From: 1-14-0-10-45-29 sp041650255
Lineage (GTDB): Archaea > Micrarchaeota > Micrarchaeia > Anstonellales > Anstonellaceae
Length of the DNA: 11,389 nt
Assembly: GCA_041650255.1 (NCBI GenBank)
Contig: JBAZLL010000016.1
Coordinates: 1 to 11,389, forward strand
Reading direction: 5' to 3'
Shown here: in pieces, positions 1 through 6,138 of the stretch
Layout of the letters: the number at the start of each line of letters is the position of its first letter
Position numbering within the stretch: position 1 is the stretch's first letter
Position numbers and translations under genes: made by a program
The notes under the pieces: model-generated
What the model was told of the DNA's origin: nothing
The model's input: the letters and a program-made list of their open reading frames with translations, nothing else
The model's database searches: none

Positions 1-1
1 G

Positions 2-451
2 CAAATTCCACAAGAATCTCTAAGCGTGAAAAATCCGCTTACGGAGGATTTCACGACTTTGCGCCCCGCGCTTTATCCAAACTTGCTTGAAATATTTGCA
101 AACTCAAAATCACAGCCGATGCCTCAATGCCTTTACGAGCTTGGGCCGATTATAAAAAAACAATCCGGCGAATTTTCCCAATTTACTCATCTTGCGTTTG
201 CAAATGCAAATCCAAAATCAAACTTCAGCCAAATTCATTCCCATCTTTTGAGCCTGCTTTCTTCTCTTGCGGTTCGTTTTGAGCTAAAAGAAAAACCAAT
301 TTCTGGTTTCATTACTGGCAGGTGTGCCGCAATCATAATTGATTCAAAAGAAGCGGGAATAATCGGCGAGGTGCATCCCCAAGTGCTTGAAAATTTCTCA
401 ATAGAACAGCCGGTCGCACTCTTTGAGCTTGACTGCGCGTTTTTGCCTTAA
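2..451 (+). CDS. pheT: Phenylalanine--tRNA ligase beta subunit, C-terminal part (5' truncated)
   Basis: The reading frame is open from the first bases of the window, so this is the last 149 residues of a longer protein; the first internal ATG at position 26 is not the start. The beta subunit pairs with PheS to attach phenylalanine to tRNA-Phe in the cytoplasm. The stretch reading VKNPLTEDFTTLRPALYPNL (residues 9-28 of the visible part), the later CLYELGPII, and GEVHPQVLENF near the end match the C-terminal core of archaeal/eukaryotic-type PheT, where NP-x-LR-x-L-P, (F/Y)E-G and GE-HP are conserved. The protein stops at TAA right after the FELD-type strand that ends this family, so the 3' end is complete. 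No tRNA-binding extension follows, as expected for the archaeal form. It faces the next gene tail to tail, 55 bases away. Confidence 0.9.
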   Translation, partial: QIPQESLSVKNPLTEDFTTLRPALYPNLLEIFANSKSQPMPQCLYELGPIIKKQSGEFSQFTHLAFANANPKSNFSQIHSHLLSLLSSLAVRFELKEKPISGFITGRCAAIIIDSKEAGIIGEVHPQVLENFSIEQPVALFELDCAFLP

Positions 452-470
452 TCAAAAATAACTTTTTTTG
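451..470. terminator. Possible bidirectional T-tract terminator between pheT and the 327-residue gene
   Basis: Just after the pheT stop the plus strand carries seven T in a row (463-469). The minus strand carries TTATTTTTGAT (461 to 451), downstream of the convergent gene that stops at 507. Archaeal RNA polymerase terminates at T-rich tracts without a required hairpin, so both genes could end here. The evidence is only composition and position. Confidence 0.4.
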
Positions 471-506
471 CTCATGAACAAGTTGGTGCAAGCAAGCTGA
501 TTATGT

Positions 507-1490
507 TTATTTTGCCCTCATACTCTCATAAATAATTTTTGCAATTTCCGACGCCGCATCTTTGCTCCATTCTCTATTCCATCTGGGGCACACAAGCCAT
601 TCCTGTCCGCCGTTTAACGCAAGCACTCCTCTTTCCGCGGGAGTCAGTTTTTGCGAGCCGAATTTTCTCATTCTAATTTTTTCCTGTATTTTTTCCCAAA
701 CCAAAACCGCGAATTCCCATACTCCTATTCTTTCAATTTCCGCCTCAATAAGTTGTTCCAACATTCCCCGCGGCATATTTTCATAGCTCGAACCCAACAC
801 TGCCAATATGGAGGACTTATACTCCTGCGGGTGCATAAAAAAATAATATTTGAGCATTTCTCTCACGGATACAAGCCTGATTTTTACTTCGCGCTCCTTT
901 TGCTTGTTGTTTCGTTCTATTCTGGTCAAAAATTCAAGTCTTGAAAATCCAAAATATGTGGGTCTGTTTTCTATGACTTTTGGTTTTTTTCTTTCAAAAG
1001 AAAATTCCTCTTCAGCACATATCAAAAGCGTGCTCATAATTTCCTCTTGAGCATAATTTTGCCCAATTCTTGTCCAAAAGCGGTCAAGTATTCTAAGTCC
1101 CATCCCCGCGTCCTGCCCGCAAATTCTCCATATTTCATCCACCAGCATCTGCGCGGTTTCTTCAATATTCTCTGTTACGGATACCATTTGCATCTGCATA
1201 GTTACTGCCCCATACTGGTCTGTTTGCGCAACCATCCGCGGTTCAATCGATGCCCTAACCGTATTGCTTTGCACTGCCAGTTTTGCTTGTGCTTGTTTTT
1301 GTTCAAGCATCCGCGCCATTTTTTCAAAAAGCAGGCTCGCCGTGCGAATGTCTGTTCCAGACTGGGTTTGTATGGGATTTTTCAACGGTATAATCGTGAA
1401 TTTCTCCAATCCTTCCATTGGCGGGGACGCCATGGGCTCGCCCCAAGAAAATTCTATCTCTTTTTCAATTTCTCTGCTATCTTTTGCCAT
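507..1490 (-). CDS. Unrecognised 327-residue soluble protein
   Basis: I do not recognise the family. The product is 327 residues, without signal peptide or membrane segment, and looks mainly helical. The first 50 residues are acidic then proline/glycine-rich, followed by a Gln/Ala-rich helix (about 50-75), a methionine/glutamine patch (VTMQMQMVSV, 96-105), and a long charged Arg/Lys/Glu region (about 160-280) with aromatic clusters (YYFFMH, 215-220). Cysteines at 124, 158 and 301 do not form a metal-binding pattern. Tryptophan is frequent towards the C-terminus (258, 265, 298, 304, 308). The ATG start at 1490 has no Shine-Dalgarno site; a TATA-like TTTTTTAATTT (1512-1522) centred about 27 bases upstream fits a leaderless mRNA. 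It lies downstream of ftsY in the same direction, but the 68-base AT-rich gap suggests its own promoter. It is a convincing gene because the frame is long and uninterrupted and the overlapping frames on the other strand look like shadows. Confidence 0.75.
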   Translation of the reverse strand: MAKDSREIEKEIEFSWGEPMASPPMEGLEKFTIIPLKNPIQTQSGTDIRTASLLFEKMARMLEQKQAQAKLAVQSNTVRASIEPRMVAQTDQYGAVTMQMQMVSVTENIEETAQMLVDEIWRICGQDAGMGLRILDRFWTRIGQNYAQEEIMSTLLICAEEEFSFERKKPKVIENRPTYFGFSRLEFLTRIERNNKQKEREVKIRLVSVREMLKYYFFMHPQEYKSSILAVLGSSYENMPRGMLEQLIEAEIERIGVWEFAVLVWEKIQEKIRMRKFGSQKLTPAERGVLALNGGQEWLVCPRWNREWSKDAASEIAKIIYESMRAK

Positions 1491-1511
1491 TTCAATTAGT
1501 GCATTTTGTGC

Positions 1512-1522
1512 AAATTAAAAAA
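1512..1522 (-). promoter_or_regulatory. TATA-like element for the 327-residue gene
   Basis: TTTTTTAATTT on the minus strand is centred about 27 bases before the ATG at 1490. There is no Shine-Dalgarno sequence between it and the start, so transcription would begin at or next to the start codon. The match to a TATA box is weak and rests on spacing. Confidence 0.35.
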
Positions 1523-1542
1523 GATGACTGATTTCAAATTAA

Positions 1543-1556
1543 ATCAAAAATAAGTA
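1543..1556 (-). terminator. T-rich terminator after ftsY
   Basis: Five bases past the ftsY stop the minus strand reads TTATTTTTGATTT. The same 11-mer TTATTTTTGAT recurs at 461-451 downstream of the next minus-strand gene, which supports use as an end-of-transcript signal. It probably closes the translation operon. Confidence 0.4.
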
Positions 1557-1558
1557 TT

Positions 1559-3031
1559 TTATGCCAGCATCTGGTTTGCAAGCTCATACGCATCAAATAT
1601 TTTTATGTCGGAATATTTTTGTCCGATACCGATAAATAAGATGGGTACTCCGGTAGCATAAGAGAGTGAAATTGCCGTTCCGCCCTTTGCATCACAATCC
1701 AATTTTGTCAGTATCGCGCCGTCAATTCCAATCGCATCATGGAACCCTTTTATCTGTTCAATAATTGCGTTGCCACCAATGCTTTCTCCAATATAAATTT
1801 TCAAATCTGGCTTTATCACGCGGTTCATTTTCTTCATTTCATCAATCAAATTTGTGTTTGTATCCTGTCTGCCCGCAGAGTCAATCAGCACGACATCAAT
1901 GTCATGTGCATTTGCATATTTGATTGCGTCAAATGCAACCGAGGTTGGGTCAGAGCCGTATTCGCTCTTAATAATGGGCACGTCCAGCCTGTTTGCGTGC
2001 TCTCCAAGTTGTTCAATCGCCGCCGCTCTGAATGTATCTGACGCCGCCAGCACCACACTCAAATTCGCGCTCTTTAGCCGGTTTGCAATCTTTGCAATTG
2101 TAGTGGTCTTTCCCGCCCCGTTCGGTCCGACAAAAAGTATTTTCGCCGGTTTTTTTGCCATACTAACTTTTGAATCAAAATCAATCGCTTTTGCAGATGT
2201 CATAATGTCTATGAGCACCTGTTTTATTGTACCCGCAATTTCTTCGTGCATCTTGCTTTTTTGCACCTTCATACCAATAAGCTTTTTCTCAAGGCGCGAT
2301 ACGACTTCAAGCGATACCTCGTAAGCAACATCTGATTCAAGAAGTGAAATCTCAAGGTCCTCTAAAAGGTCCGCAACATCTGTTCTCTCAATCGTTATTG
2401 TCGGACTGAAGAATCCCGTAATGGTTTTTGTTATGCCGACCTTTGCCTTCATTTGCGGCTCTTTCTGGCTTAATGCCCTTTTCTCAAGCCTTTCAAGCTC
2501 TTTAGCCTGTTGCGTGTCAAGCTCTTCTCCAATTTCAATCTCGTGTTTTTTTGCAGGCTTTGGTGCGTGTGCTATCGGTTTTCGTTCAGAAATTTTCTTA
2601 TCATAAGCGTCAGTTGCAATCTCCTGTTTTTCCTCATTAACAAAAACAGTCTTTTTTGCTTCAACTTGCTCCTGTGCGTGAATGTGAATTTTTTTCTTTT
2701 GCTCGGACGTTTCTGCACTCGTTTTTTTCTCATGTGCCTTTTCAATTTTTTTTTCAAAAACAGTTTCTTCAATCTTTTTTTCCCGTGCAGGTATTATTTT
2801 TTCAGCCGCATATCCTTTCTCCTGCGCAGGCGCCTCTATTTTCTTATCTTCGCGAGCCTTTTCAGAATGCTTCTCTTTTGCAGGGGCTATCTCCTCCTGC
2901 GTAATCTTTTGCGCGATCGCTTCCTCTTCTTTCGGCTGAATCTTTTGCTCTTCTTGGGGCTTTTTCTCCTCTTCTCTGCCCACAAGTTTTCCAACAAAAT
3001 TAGAAATCTTATTCTTGAGTAGGTTGAACAT
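1559..3031 (-). CDS. ftsY: Signal recognition particle receptor FtsY with a long charged N-terminal domain
   Basis: This SRP-family GTPase receives ribosome-nascent chain-SRP complexes at the membrane and hands them to the Sec translocon. The product is 490 residues. The C-terminal 290 or so form the NG domain: a helical N domain (about 205-275), P-loop GPNGAGKTT (302-310), DTFRAAA (332-338), DSAGRQ (384-389) and TKLDCDAKGG (442-451). The first 190 residues are a Lys/Glu/Ala-rich, low-complexity acidic/basic region after a short amphipathic start (MFNLLKNKISNFVGKLVG), much longer than the short A domain usual in archaeal FtsY. An ATG 36 bases further upstream (3067) is possible, but the chosen ATG gives the typical FtsY N-terminus and has GGATGG just before it. 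The start overlaps the end of the prefoldin gene by 23 bases, as expected for a coupled last gene of the operon. The segment equivalent to the usual GDALAGND reads GESIGGNA (415-422), a departure from consensus. Confidence 0.95.
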   Translation of the reverse strand: MFNLLKNKISNFVGKLVGREEEKKPQEEQKIQPKEEEAIAQKITQEEIAPAKEKHSEKAREDKKIEAPAQEKGYAAEKIIPAREKKIEETVFEKKIEKAHEKKTSAETSEQKKKIHIHAQEQVEAKKTVFVNEEKQEIATDAYDKKISERKPIAHAPKPAKKHEIEIGEELDTQQAKELERLEKRALSQKEPQMKAKVGITKTITGFFSPTITIERTDVADLLEDLEISLLESDVAYEVSLEVVSRLEKKLIGMKVQKSKMHEEIAGTIKQVLIDIMTSAKAIDFDSKVSMAKKPAKILFVGPNGAGKTTTIAKIANRLKSANLSVVLAASDTFRAAAIEQLGEHANRLDVPIIKSEYGSDPTSVAFDAIKYANAHDIDVVLIDSAGRQDTNTNLIDEMKKMNRVIKPDLKIYIGESIGGNAIIEQIKGFHDAIGIDGAILTKLDCDAKGGTAISLSYATGVPILFIGIGQKYSDIKIFDAYELANQMLA

Positions 3032-3440
3032 TTTCCATCCTTGCCGCCAAGACCGAGGCTTGTGCATTCATATCCTGCAATTCTTGGTTGATGACCATTA
3101 ATTTTTTCTGTGTTTTTTCAAACACATCTGCAACTTCTTTTTGCCTTTTTTCAAGTATTTCTATCGCATCTTTACTGTCCTTTTTCATAATCAATCCTGA
3201 ACCTATTGAAACAAGAACTTCGTCTGCATTAACCTCTTTGCATGTAATATATGTGCCGGAGCCGATAGGAAGCAGACCTTTTTCCTTTGCCATTTTCAGA
3301 TTTTTGATGCTGTCAATTGTTGCGTTCAAATCATTTATCGAAGTTTCCATTGCCTCTATTTGCCCCTGCAATGCCTGCCCTTCTCTTTGCAACAATTGGG
3401 CGCGAATCGCCATCTTGTTCAAATCTTCTTCAGCACTCAT
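3009..3440 (-). CDS. pfdA: Prefoldin alpha subunit
   Basis: Prefoldin is a hexameric jellyfish-shaped chaperone (two alpha, four beta) that holds unfolded chains and passes them to the group II chaperonin. The 143-residue product has the alpha-subunit layout: an N-terminal coiled coil (about 3-50), a central beta-hairpin region with LPIGSGTYI (57-65) and VLVSIGSG (75-82), and a C-terminal coiled coil (about 88-138). The ATG at 3440 overlaps the stop of the L18a/LX gene as ATGA, with GGAG eight bases upstream. An earlier in-frame ATG at 3449 lies further inside the neighbour and is less likely. The 3' end overlaps the ftsY start. Placement between LX and ftsY is a familiar archaeal order. Confidence 0.94.
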   Translation of the reverse strand: MSAEEDLNKMAIRAQLLQREGQALQGQIEAMETSINDLNATIDSIKNLKMAKEKGLLPIGSGTYITCKEVNADEVLVSIGSGLIMKKDSKDAIEILEKRQKEVADVFEKTQKKLMVINQELQDMNAQASVLAARMENVQPTQE

Positions 3441-3616
3441 TCTTTCCACTCCGCAACTTTAAGGATAGTAATCTGCGACCTTTTTAATTTATGGTCTGCG
3501 CCAAGTTTTTGAGTCACAAGTTCTTCCGCCCTCTTCTTGCTTATGGCGTCAATCTCTTTTACAAATTGTTTGTCTTCGCCCTTTATTTTCATTTTTCCCT
3601 CAACTACAAATTTCAT
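3437..3616 (-). CDS. rpl18a: 50S ribosomal protein L18a (LX/L20a)
   Basis: This small protein of the archaeal/eukaryotic large ribosomal subunit has 59 residues, close to the usual length for the archaeal LX form. It begins MKFVVEGKMKIKGEDKQFVK and continues through a helix with AEELVTQKLGADHKLKR to a final strand ITILKVAEW, the expected alternation of strand, helix and strand. A longer frame starting at 3718 runs back into the aIF6 gene and is rejected. The chosen ATG at 3616 has GAGGTG about eight bases upstream, lying across the aIF6 stop. The gene sits 10 bases after aIF6 and its stop overlaps the prefoldin start by four bases (ATGA), so these genes are very likely translated from one mRNA. 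Confidence 0.92.
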   Translation of the reverse strand: MKFVVEGKMKIKGEDKQFVKEIDAISKKRAEELVTQKLGADHKLKRSQITILKVAEWKE

Positions 3617-3626
3617 ATGAACACCT

Positions 3627-4298
3627 CTAATCTGTAAGCTCAAGTGCCTGTTCGGCCCGTCCTGTTTCAAAGCCAGTGGTGGTTTCTCCCACAAGCGCCG
3701 CTTTGGAATTTGCCACAACTGCGAGTCCGACCATCGCTGTTCCCGCGTTTAATGTGGCGTTCATTCCCTTTACTTTGAATATGCTCTCCAGTGCCGCAGC
3801 CTCTTTTTCATTTATTCTGTTATGTGCAATCCATCCCTTATTTGTGGCGGCCGCCATCATGCCCACAGTTTTGTATCCTGCGAGCGGCATTCGTACTGCT
3901 TCCACTCCAAGTACGTCTGCAATTTGCTTGACTATCTCTGGCGGCATTTCTTCATTCACTATTGCCCCATTGTCATTACAGCAAATATTATTTCCAACGG
4001 CCGAAAACCCGCCTTCGTTTATCACAAGAACATTAAGTCCGAGTTTTTTGATTTCTGCAAGTTCTTCCTTGTGCATGAATGGAGAAGATACAATCCCGTT
4101 TGAGTTTATTGCAAAATAAACTCCAAGATACGGTGAAGATGCGACAGATGCGCGAAATATTCTTCCTCCAAGCACCTCTTGTGCTCGGGTTGCGAATTTA
4201 TCTGGCGAGCTTTTGGGAATGAGCGTCAGCTCATCCGATGCTCTTGCATAAAGCCCGATGAACGGGTTTCCGTCAAAATTGGTTTTGTAAACTGCCAT
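3627..4298 (-). CDS. eif6: Translation initiation factor 6 (aIF6)
   Basis: aIF6 binds the large ribosomal subunit and prevents premature joining with the small subunit, also acting late in 50S maturation. The 223-residue product has the full length of the family and its pseudo-fivefold (pentein) repeats, visible as recurring blocks: NPFIGLYARASDELTLIP (11-28), SSPYLGVYFAINSNGIVSSP (54-73), GNNICCNDNGAIVNEEM (102-118), KTVGMMAAATNKGWIAHNRI (143-162) and VANSKAALVGETTTGFE (196-212). It ends just after the fifth repeat, as usual. ATG at 4298 follows a weak site (AGGT eight bases upstream). It is separated from L31e by a 56-base spacer that contains a strong dyad-symmetric element. Confidence 0.96.
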   Translation of the reverse strand: MAVYKTNFDGNPFIGLYARASDELTLIPKSSPDKFATRAQEVLGGRIFRASVASSPYLGVYFAINSNGIVSSPFMHKEELAEIKKLGLNVLVINEGGFSAVGNNICCNDNGAIVNEEMPPEIVKQIADVLGVEAVRMPLAGYKTVGMMAAATNKGWIAHNRINEKEAAALESIFKVKGMNATLNAGTAMVGLAVVANSKAALVGETTTGFETGRAEQALELTD

Positions 4299-4332
4299 CT
4301 TTCAAACCTGTTATCTTCCAAGTGCTTTGGGA

Positions 4333-4354
4333 GCAAGGGCAATATTGCCCGTGC
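4333..4354. repeat. Dyad-symmetric element immediately after the L31e stop
   Basis: GGGCAATATTGCCC (4337-4350) is a perfect 14-base palindrome. With one mismatch on each side it extends to 22 bases (GCA...TGC). It begins directly after the L31e TAG on the transcribed strand and lies before the aIF6 start. As RNA it can form a hairpin with an AU-rich tip; as DNA it could be a dimer binding site. No T-run follows, so it does not look like a terminator. Confidence 0.6.
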
Positions 4355-4879
4355 CTACATGTCCCCCTTCTTTTGCGCTTGTGCAATAGTGCCGCTCATA
4401 GTTTTCTTTTCAGCCGGTCTGTGCACTGCAGTTTTGCTCTCCTCTTTCATCTGCTTTTTCTGTTCGGCTTTTGCTTCAGGCTTCTTTTCAGCCGGAGTTT
4501 TTTTCTCCTCGGCTTTTTTCACCGGGGCCGGTCTTGCTTTCTGCCTCTTTTCCTTGTCAGCCTTCTTCGCATCCTGCCTTGTCTTCACTTTCTGTGCAAT
4601 TTCAACTTCATCTGCAAGCGAAACCTGCAAAATGCCGTTCTCGCGAACTCCCTTCACTTTTATTCTGCGCGGCGGCTTTTGTATGGAATCTCTCCACAAA
4701 AGCGAGTTTGTTGCCGCCGAGAGCTTGACATTCTCAATCGCGACTTTGAAGTGGCGTGCAAGATATTCTCTTAACAGTTTTACTGTCCTGTTTGCCCTTC
4801 TTGTTCGAAGATATGTGTAAGCCTTTGAGAGGTTGACTGTGTATACTCTTTCAAGTTTGTCTTTTGCGTCTGCCATCAT
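4355..4879 (-). CDS. rpl31e: 50S ribosomal protein L31e with a long basic C-terminal tail
   Basis: L31e sits near the polypeptide exit of the archaeal/eukaryotic large subunit. The core (about residues 8-92) shows ERVYTVNLSKAY (10-21), RANRTVKLLREYLARHF (28-44) and a final strand NGILQVSL (81-88), which matches the family. The product is 174 residues, about twice the normal 80-95: residues 93-174 form a Lys/Ala/Glu/Pro-rich, apparently disordered extension. AAGGAG sits eight bases before the ATG at 4879, inside the last codons of L39e; a second ATG follows at once (4876) and could be used. A GTG at 4885 is too close to the Shine-Dalgarno site. The gene begins two bases after the L39e stop. 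Confidence 0.92.
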   Translation of the reverse strand: MMADAKDKLERVYTVNLSKAYTYLRTRRANRTVKLLREYLARHFKVAIENVKLSAATNSLLWRDSIQKPPRRIKVKGVRENGILQVSLADEVEIAQKVKTRQDAKKADKEKRQKARPAPVKKAEEKKTPAEKKPEAKAEQKKQMKEESKTAVHRPAEKKTMSGTIAQAQKKGDM

Positions 4880-4881
4880 AA

Positions 4882-5043
4882 TCACTTCTCCTTAATTCCG
4901 AGTTTGCTGTTTCTCCACGCTCTGCGCCTGTTGTTTGCAGTGACTTTTCTTTTTGTCTTTGCAATCACAAAGAGGGGAATCCTTCGATTCCTCTTCATCT
5001 CCTTGCCAAGCATGCTTTTCTTTTTTGAAGTTTTTTTGCTCAT
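4882..5043 (-). CDS. rpl39e: 50S ribosomal protein L39e
   Basis: This very small basic protein lines the exit tunnel of the archaeal/eukaryotic large subunit. The 53-residue frame reads MSKKTSKKKSMLGKEMKRNR at the start, then RIPLFVIAKTKRK and NNRRRAWRNSKLGIKEK, the standard L39e pattern including the conserved P-x-F/W-x and the R-R-x-W-R-x-x-K-L end. The ATG at 5043 has AAGGTG about seven bases upstream. The TGA at 4884-4882 is two bases before the L31e ATG, and the Shine-Dalgarno sequence of L31e is made of the codons for the last residues (I-K-E-K). The order L39e-L31e-aIF6 is widespread in archaea, which confirms the call. Confidence 0.95.
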   Translation of the reverse strand: MSKKTSKKKSMLGKEMKRNRRIPLFVIAKTKRKVTANNRRRAWRNSKLGIKEK

Positions 5044-5058
5044 TTAAACACACCTTGT

Positions 5059-5403
5059 TTATCCAATATAACTCTGGGCTGGTTGTTGCCCGATGTTTTC
5101 TGCTTTGCGCTTTTTGCGCTCAAACATATCTCTGTATGTATTCCATACTTTCAGTGCTTTTTTGCCTGAGATTATTTTCACTATTTCATGTATCGGGACC
5201 GGCGTCTTGAATTTTTCATCCGGGCGGTAGTCCACAAGCACTATCTGACCTGTTTTTATTTTTGCCTCAAGTTTTTTGGAGACAGTAAATGTGAGAATAT
5301 TCTCATCCCACATATCAAGGGTTGCCTGTGTGCTCTCATCTGCGGAGTCCACTTCCTTGTCCCCTGCTTTCAGAACTTCAATGACTCTTCCAGGATGATA
5401 CAC
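5059..5403 (-). CDS. Conserved-looking 114-residue protein of the ribosomal operon, function unknown
   Basis: I cannot assign a named family. The start is a GTG at 5403 with GGAGG seven bases upstream, overlapping the PDCD5 stop region; 114 residues. The first 80 residues look like a small beta-rich domain: YHPGRVIEVL (2-11), TQATLDMWDENILTFTV (25-41), TGQIVLVDYRP (51-61) and an IVKIISG strand (74-80). A basic helix follows (KVWNTYRDMFERKKRK, 85-100) and a short polar tail. The KTGQIVLVDY segment resembles the turn of small barrel domains such as OB or KOW folds, and the basic helix suggests RNA or ribosome contact; both are inference. Its position between the PDCD5-like gene and L39e, with tight spacing, points to a role in translation. 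Confidence 0.8.
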   Translation of the reverse strand: MYHPGRVIEVLKAGDKEVDSADESTQATLDMWDENILTFTVSKKLEAKIKTGQIVLVDYRPDEKFKTPVPIHEIVKIISGKKALKVWNTYRDMFERKKRKAENIGQQPAQSYIG

Positions 5404-5414
5404 ACAAACCCCTC

Positions 5415-5714
5415 CTATTCTCCTTTTCTTGCGAACGTTATTTTTGTTTCCTTCTCCTGCGGCAGAAGCCTCAAAAGCAACTTTTTGAGTTGCTCATCAT
5501 TCATGCGGCCCTGCAACCTTCCTGCCTGCGCCAAATACGCGATTGATTGCAATGCTTTTGTAAACAATTGCGGATTGCTTTGTGCAATCAACATCAATCT
5601 CGAGTATGCATTCGGCTCAAGAAGCTGCGCCGCAGCCTGCTTGATTTGCTCCTGCATTCTTGCCTGTTCCTGCGCACTCATATTTTTGTCTTGCGCGGCT
5701 TTGGCATCTTCCAT
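5415..5714 (-). CDS. PDCD5-family (TFAR19-like) DNA-binding protein
   Basis: The 99-residue product matches the archaeal proteins related to eukaryotic PDCD5: a helical N-terminus rich in Gln, Ala and Glu (1-30), then LEPNAYSRLMLIAQSNPQLF (32-51), a helix SIAYLAQAGRLQ (57-68), NDEQLKKLLLRLLPQ (72-86), and the conserved end KETKITFARKG (88-98). The family is annotated as DNA-binding from work on archaeal members; its cellular role in archaea is not settled, and the PDCD5 region binds chaperonin in eukaryotes. ATG at 5714 follows the S19e stop by one base, with a weak AAGGT site inside the end of S19e, so it is probably translated by coupling. Confidence 0.9.
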   Translation of the reverse strand: MEDAKAAQDKNMSAQEQARMQEQIKQAAAQLLEPNAYSRLMLIAQSNPQLFTKALQSIAYLAQAGRLQGRMNDEQLKKLLLRLLPQEKETKITFARKGE

Positions 5715-5715
5715 T

Positions 5716-6138
5716 TTATTCTACCTTCTGGTTGGAAATCTCTTTTGCAACGCCGTCAAGAAGCTTTCGCCCCTTTGCGCTTAGTTCTCGTCCGACTTTT
5801 GCCTTTTGCATAAGTCCGGCTTTCTCAAGTGCCTGCATTCCTTTTCTGATTAAATTTCCGCCTGCACGTCTGTGCTTTTCAGGTCGAACTCCTCGTGCCT
5901 TTCTGCCACCATAATGGGTTCTAAGGCTTGAAACGCCAACAACCGAGCCAATGTAGGCTTTTCTCAATATTGAGGCGCACCTTATATACCAGAACTTTTC
6001 GTCCTGCGGTAGTCTTTGCCTGTGCGGACCGGATTTTACCGTTCCCACCCATTTCGGTGCAGGAATATTCATTTTCTCAAGTTCCTGTGCCGTCATTTTC
6101 ACAAGTTTTAGTGCGTCTACGTCGTATGCTGTAACCAT
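5716..6138 (-). CDS. rps19e: 30S ribosomal protein S19e
   Basis: S19e is a small-subunit protein specific to archaea and eukaryotes, needed for 40S/30S maturation. The 140-residue product has normal family length and shows MVTAYDVDA at the start, PKWVGTVKSG (28-37), the signature WYIRCASILRKAY (50-62), LRTHYGGRKARG (72-83) and a winged-helix C-terminal half with ALEKAGLMQKAKVGRELSAK (103-122). The ATG at 6138 is preceded by a strong AGGAGGT. It is the first gene of the long minus-strand translation operon; a TATA-like element lies 50-60 bases upstream. Confidence 0.96.
   Translation of the reverse strand: MVTAYDVDALKLVKMTAQELEKMNIPAPKWVGTVKSGPHRQRLPQDEKFWYIRCASILRKAYIGSVVGVSSLRTHYGGRKARGVRPEKHRRAGGNLIRKGMQALEKAGLMQKAKVGRELSAKGRKLLDGVAKEISNQKVE

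Noticed and set aside
2510..3022. Long plus-strand frames rich in Leu/Phe over the ftsY 5' half, resembling membrane proteins
   Set aside because: They are the antisense of Lys/Glu-rich codons (AAA, GAA, AAG) of the FtsY arm, which read as Phe, Leu and Ser on the other strand.
4179..4820. Plus-strand frame of 213 codons opposite L31e and aIF6
   Set aside because: It mirrors the Lys/Ala-rich L31e tail and runs across two clear genes; no family match and no promoter or ribosome-binding site.
4880..4885. GTG at 4885 as the start of L31e
   Set aside because: It lies only two bases after AAGGAG, too close for initiation; the ATG at 4879 is at normal spacing.
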